This document shows, piece after piece, positions 5,824-9,072 of a stretch of DNA of 9,072 nt (positions within the stretch are counted from its first letter, which is position 1; each line of letters opens with the position of its first letter). Under the pieces are notes generated by a model. It searched no databases. It had not been told where the DNA came from and worked only from the letters and a program-made list of their open reading frames with translations. The stretch is from Clostridia bacterium (GTDB lineage: Bacteria; Bacillota_E; SLMV01; PUMD01), in NCBI GenBank assembly GCA_003562655.1, contig PWUC01000137.1, positions 1 to 9,072 of the forward strand. Reading direction: 5' to 3'. Position numbers and translations under genes: made by a program.

Positions 5824-7005
5824 ATGCAGCCTGTGCAGCTGAAACCCGGCGTGTACTGGGTGGGAGCCATCGACTGGGATCTGAGGTACTTCCACGGGTA
5901 CCTGACCCCGCGGGGCACCACGTACAACGCCTATCTCATCATGGACGAGCATGTGACGCTGGTAGACACGGTCAAGCACTATCTGGCCGACGAGATGCTG
6001 GAGCGGATCTCGCAGGTCTGCGACCCCTCAGAAATAGACTATGTGGTGGCAAACCACGTGGAGATGGACCACTCCGGCAGCCTGCCGCGGGTGCTGGAGG
6101 CCGCTCCCGCCGCCCAGGTGATCACCTCGCCCCGGGGCAAGGACGGTCTGACCCACTACCACGGCGACTACAACTACCGGGTGGTCCAATCCGGCGACGA
6201 GGTCTGCATTGGCGACCGCACCCTGACCTTCGTGCACACCCCGATGGTGCACTGGCCCGACTCCATGGTCACCTACATCGGCGAGGACCGTCTGCTTATG
6301 CCCAACGACGCCTTTGGACAGCACATAGCCAGTCACGAACGATTCGACGACGAGATCGGCTGGGACCTCCTGCACGAGGAGGCCGCGAAGTACTATGCCA
6401 ACATCGTCCTCCCCTACGGCCTGCAGGTGAGCAGGGCCCTCAATGCCCTGGCAGACCTGCCGATTGATATGATCTGCCCCAGCCACGGGGTCGTGTGGAG
6501 GAAGTTTTCGCCCGAGCTCCTTGAGGTGTACCCTCGCTGGGCCAACCACGAGACCGACCCCCGGGCGCTGATCGTATACGACACCATGTGGGACTCCACC
6601 AGGCAGCTGGCTCAGGCCCTGAGGCGGGGCCTGGAGGAGACGGGTGTCCCGGTGACGATCCGCAACCTGCAGGACAGCCACATGTCGGAAATCATGACGG
6701 ATGTCCTCACCTCCCGCGCTCTTCTGATCGGCACCCCGACACTCAACAACGGCATGCTCCCAACAGTGGCCGGGTTTCTGACCTACCTGAAGGGTCTGAG
6801 GCCGCAGAAGCGCCTGGGTCTGGCCTTCGGCTCATACGGCTGGAGCGGACAGGGAGCCGGGGAAGTGCACGATTTCATCGAGTCCATGGGGTGGGAGGCA
6901 CCCGTCGACTTCATCAACGTGCAGTACCGGCCCACAGAAGACGAGCTGCAGGAGGCAGCGGCGGCGGGACGGAAACTCGGTGAGACCCTATCCTCAGAGG
7001 AATAG
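5824..7005 (+). CDS. fprA: Flavodiiron protein (A-type): O2/NO reductase
   Basis: The 393-residue protein has the two-domain plan of A-type flavodiiron proteins. The metallo-beta-lactamase-like domain (about 1-245) has all expected diiron ligands: H78-x-E80-x-D82-H83 in ANHVEMDHSG, H143 in HWPDSM, D162 in NDAFGQH and H221 in CPSHG. The flavodoxin domain (about 248-390) binds FMN, with phosphate loop YDTMWDSTR, IGTPTLNNGMLP and GSYGWSGQGAGE. It reduces O2 to water or NO to N2O in the cytoplasm, taking electrons from rubredoxin, here the fused domain of Hrb. Length is usual for the family. The ATG at 5824 has a GGAAGGAG site 8 bases upstream and gives the conserved start Q-L-K-P-G-V-Y-W-V-G; the frame is open further upstream but overlaps hrb, so I reject that extension. 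No extra C-terminal domain is present. Confidence 0.96.
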   Translation: MQPVQLKPGVYWVGAIDWDLRYFHGYLTPRGTTYNAYLIMDEHVTLVDTVKHYLADEMLERISQVCDPSEIDYVVANHVEMDHSGSLPRVLEAAPAAQVITSPRGKDGLTHYHGDYNYRVVQSGDEVCIGDRTLTFVHTPMVHWPDSMVTYIGEDRLLMPNDAFGQHIASHERFDDEIGWDLLHEEAAKYYANIVLPYGLQVSRALNALADLPIDMICPSHGVVWRKFSPELLEVYPRWANHETDPRALIVYDTMWDSTRQLAQALRRGLEETGVPVTIRNLQDSHMSEIMTDVLTSRALLIGTPTLNNGMLPTVAGFLTYLKGLRPQKRLGLAFGSYGWSGQGAGEVHDFIESMGWEAPVDFINVQYRPTEDELQEAAAAGRKLGETLSSEE

Positions 7006-7335
7006 CGTGACCGACTGCCGGTCCGATAGGACCACGGGAAAGGGGGAGGCGGACGGCCGACGGCGATGATCGCCTTCGGCAGCACACATCTGCATCCGGG
7101 TGTGCAGTCTCGTTGGGACCCATCAGGGAGCAAGACCCATCATCAGCAGCCGGGCCGCCGTCTTCGCCCGCCTTCCCATCAGCTCCCGGCTCATCGACGA
7201 CCCGACACCCCCGACAGGGGAAATCCCAACGCCGGATGGCAGGGGCGGCGGCCCGGCGTGCTCCCGTCTCCTGAGGCCCCCCTCAGCCACTGCACCTTCC
7301 ATGGACCCCCTCTGCCCGGTGCATCCGGCACCGTC
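7006..7335. other. Convergent intergenic region with several hairpins
   Basis: No gene is recognisable in the 330 bases between the ends of fprA (plus) and the amidohydrolase gene (minus). Short perfect or near-perfect stems are: GGTCC-gata-GGACC (7020-7033); a stem of 11 pairs with one mismatch, GCCGACGGCGA / TCGCCTTCGGC (7056-7080); GCACAC / GTGTGC (7082-7105); CTGAGG-cccc-CCTCAG (7271-7286); and GGTGC-atccg-GCACC (7318-7332), just past the amidohydrolase stop. None is followed by a clear T-run on either strand. They probably help end transcription of the two converging genes or stabilise 3' ends. Confidence 0.5.
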
Positions 7336-8739
7336 TCACCGGTAGAGACGGCTCTGCTCCAGGTTGACGGCACAGGCAGAACACCGTGCCTCTTCGAGGG
7401 CCGGTGCACCGCGGGAGGTCGTGAGGATGGTGCCCTTGCCTCCCATGACCACGCCACCGAGCATGATCAGCTGTCCGCGGGCCACCGCCATGGAGGCCAC
7501 ACCCTTCACGGGATCAACGGTGGTGATATCGGCGTCCGCACCCTCACCGAGGTGGCCCTTTGACGTCAGACCAAACATCTCCGCCGGTGCCGCGGAAACC
7601 TTCTTCGCCAGCTCTTTCAGGGTGAGGGCGCCGTATCGGACGAGGGCCATGCCGCGCTCCACAGCCACATTGCGCGGGTTTGCACCGCCATCTGTACAGA
7701 TGGCATCAACAATGAACTCCCCGCTGTCGTCTCTGGCCGTTGCCGTTATGAAGGTGGCCTGGGGCGAGTTCACGGGGAAGCTCATCGGCAGGTCCGTGTC
7801 CCCGGTCTCCCACAGGTCCACACCCTCATCACCGGTGACAAGTACCATGCGCCCCCCGCGCTCGACGCGAACGCTGCCGAACCCTTCAGCAATGGCCTGC
7901 CGCAGACCGTCAGTCGTGGGATCATAGCCCTTCATCAGGAGGCAGTTTCGCGTGACATGGCTCACGGGTTCACCCCCTGCACATTTTCCGCTGGTGCCGT
8001 TGATAGTACCAAGATAGGACTCGGCCACCACCCGGTCTCTAAGCCGTTGTACGATGCGGACAGCCTCCAGGGCTTCCTCGGCGGGATCTTTGACCATGCC
8101 CCGGCAGTAGCTGTTCAGATGGGCCACATGAAGCCGGTTGTCGCCGATCAGACCCGGCAGCTCTCTGACGCCCTCGAGGTGACTGCCGGTGTCCGTCGTG
8201 CCGAGATGAAAGGCGATGTAGCAGCCGCGGTCGTTGGCCACATCGATGATCTCAGCTGTAGTTTCCGGGGTCAGCGGATGATGGCCGCCCACGATCTTTA
8301 TGCCCAGTGAACCCTCAGTCAGGGCCCCGTCCACAAGGGCCTCGATCTCGCTCCGACGCGCATCCCTCCCGCTGAGATCGCCGTTGATCGGGTACAGGGC
8401 GCCCACGGTCTGCCCCACGCCTCCCTCCCGAAACCCGGGCAGCAAATCGGGCATGGCACACCCGAAGTCAACCAGGGTCGTCACCCCGGCGGCCGCCGTC
8501 ATGGAATATCCAACGCCCCGGCCCCGGCCGACATGTACATGGCTGTCGATGACGCCGGGGAAGACCACCTCCCCCTCCAGCTCAATTATCCTGCGCGCCC
8601 TGGCACCCGAAATGCAGGACTCGACGGCCGCGATCTGCCCGTTGGCGATTCCCAGGTCCAGAGCTGCATCGATGCCGTTGTGGGGATCCACCACCCGGCC
8701 GCCACTGAGAACCAGATCAAAACGGCTCAACAGGACCAC
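7336..8739 (-). CDS. Metal-dependent amidohydrolase (dihydroorotase/hydantoinase/D-aminoacylase-like)
   Basis: The 467-residue protein has the composite fold of the amidohydrolase superfamily: an N-terminal beta strip (FDLVLSGGRVVDPHNGI, then DLGIANGQIAAVE), entry to the TIM barrel at FPGVIDSHVHVGRG with metal ligands H67 and H69, a lysine (K148 in GIKIVGGHH) placed where a carbamylated bridging lysine would be, H178 (AFHLGT), H204/H207 (HVAHLNS), D350 (DAICTDGGANPRN), and the closing strip GHLGEGADADITTVDP. It hydrolyses amide bonds, most likely of cyclic or N-acylated compounds; the exact substrate is not readable. It is cytoplasmic. The GTG at 8739 abuts GAGGGG; a TTG at 8730 is better spaced and may be the real start (M-S-R-F-D-L-V-L). 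A peptide-type permease lies upstream on the same strand, suggesting uptake of its substrate. Confidence 0.85.
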   Translation of the reverse strand: MVLLSRFDLVLSGGRVVDPHNGIDAALDLGIANGQIAAVESCISGARARRIIELEGEVVFPGVIDSHVHVGRGRGVGYSMTAAAGVTTLVDFGCAMPDLLPGFREGGVGQTVGALYPINGDLSGRDARRSEIEALVDGALTEGSLGIKIVGGHHPLTPETTAEIIDVANDRGCYIAFHLGTTDTGSHLEGVRELPGLIGDNRLHVAHLNSYCRGMVKDPAEEALEAVRIVQRLRDRVVAESYLGTINGTSGKCAGGEPVSHVTRNCLLMKGYDPTTDGLRQAIAEGFGSVRVERGGRMVLVTGDEGVDLWETGDTDLPMSFPVNSPQATFITATARDDSGEFIVDAICTDGGANPRNVAVERGMALVRYGALTLKELAKKVSAAPAEMFGLTSKGHLGEGADADITTVDPVKGVASMAVARGQLIMLGGVVMGGKGTILTTSRGAPALEEARCSACAVNLEQSRLYR

Positions 8740-8790
8740 CCCCTCATGTGACAGGTGTGCAGCGCCGTAGATGCCACTGCTACAGAAGAA

Positions 8791-8844
8791 GCGCCTCCTC
8801 CCAGAACACAGCCGAGTATGCTGCTGGTCATGCGAGGGAGGCGC
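8791..8844 (-). terminator. Possible terminator after the ABC permease gene
   Basis: GCGCCTCC (8791-8798) and GGAGGCGC (8837-8844) are perfect 8-bp complements. Read on the minus strand, the stem lies about 25 bases after the permease stop and is followed by TTCTTCTGT, a T-rich run. The loop is large (38 nt), though it can hold an inner CAGC/GCTG pair. A weak intrinsic terminator, which would partly separate the transporter from the amidohydrolase gene, is plausible. Confidence 0.35.
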
Positions 8845-8868
8845 AGTCCGCGGAAGCTTCCGATGAGT

Positions 8869-9072
8869 TCACACGGTGATCCTGGGATCCAAAAAATCCC
8901 TCAGGCCATCGCCCATGAGGTTGATGCTCAGCACCGTGATGAAAATTGCAGCACCAGCAGCAGTGGAAATCCAGGGCGCTCGCGTCAAGAATTGCCTGCC
9001 GCCGTTGATGATGGCCCCCCAGGTGGGCGTCGGCGGAATCACGCCGAGGCCGAGAAAACTCAGGCTGGATTC
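8869..9072 (-). CDS. ABC transporter permease, DppC/OppC type, C-terminal part (partial)
   Basis: Only the last 67 residues are in the window; the gene runs off the right edge. They carry the hallmark end of DppC-type permeases: E-S-S-L-S-F-L-G-L-G-V then PPTPTWGAII, the end of the EAA loop that contacts the ATPase, then PWISTAAGAAIFITVLSINLMG forming the last membrane helix and DGLRDFLDPRITV at the C-terminus. This is one of two membrane subunits of a dipeptide/oligopeptide/nickel importer in the cytoplasmic membrane. The remaining subunits (binding protein, second permease, ATPases) are not in the window; dpp operons commonly encode them next to it. The amidohydrolase gene follows on the same strand after 129 bases. 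Confidence 0.93.
   Translation of the reverse strand, partial: ESSLSFLGLGVIPPTPTWGAIINGGRQFLTRAPWISTAAGAAIFITVLSINLMGDGLRDFLDPRITV

Noticed and set aside
6028..6681. Minus-strand open frame of 217 codons inside fprA
   Set aside because: Val/Gly/His-rich antisense shadow of a clearly intact flavodiiron gene.
8808..8820. 12-base match CAGCCGAGTATG shared with the region near 3826
   Set aside because: A few 12-base matches are expected by chance in 9 kb, and the flanks do not match.

Overview
The window is about 62% G+C by eye (estimate, not computed) and looks like a chromosomal piece of a high-GC anaerobic bacterium, most likely a Clostridia-type Firmicute. The main reasons are an adjacent pair made of a flavin reductase-rubredoxin fusion (high-molecular-weight rubredoxin, Hrb) and an A-type flavodiiron protein (FprA), an arrangement known from Moorella and relatives; a small lipoprotein of the kind common in Firmicutes (DUF3221-like); and strong purine-rich Shine-Dalgarno sites. 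The taxonomic call is inference.

Layout. 1-260 (+): C-terminal end of a GNAT N-acetyltransferase. 261-429: leader with three related arms that can form two competing hairpins, then a possible promoter. 430-1383 (+): putative HExxH zinc peptidase (DUF5700-like). 1403-1650 (+): decayed C-terminal piece of an IS200/IS605-type TnpB. 1762-2133 (-): small lipoprotein. 2389-3768 (-): MATE efflux transporter. 3850-4551 (-): HAD-family hydrolase, upstream of and co-oriented with the MATE gene. 4552-5029: divergent gap with no recognisable gene. 5030-5728 (+) hrb and 5824-7005 (+) fprA, separated by a strong hairpin. 7006-7335: convergent gap rich in small hairpins. 7336-8739 (-): metal-dependent amidohydrolase. 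8869-9072 (-): C-terminal end of a DppC-type peptide ABC permease.

How the genes work together. Hrb and FprA form one functional unit: NAD(P)H electrons pass through the flavin domain and the rubredoxin iron to the FMN/diiron centre of FprA, which reduces O2 to water or NO to N2O, protecting an anaerobe. The DppC-type permease and the amidohydrolase share a strand and probably belong to one uptake-and-hydrolysis locus for a peptide-like or cyclic amide compound. The HAD and MATE genes may be co-transcribed, but no shared pathway is evident. I see no CRISPR array, tRNA, rRNA or prophage. No clearly new multi-gene system is visible; the less ordinary points are the odd start of hrb, the hrb-fprA intercistronic hairpin, the alternative-pairing leader at 269-341 and the frameshifted tnpB remnant.
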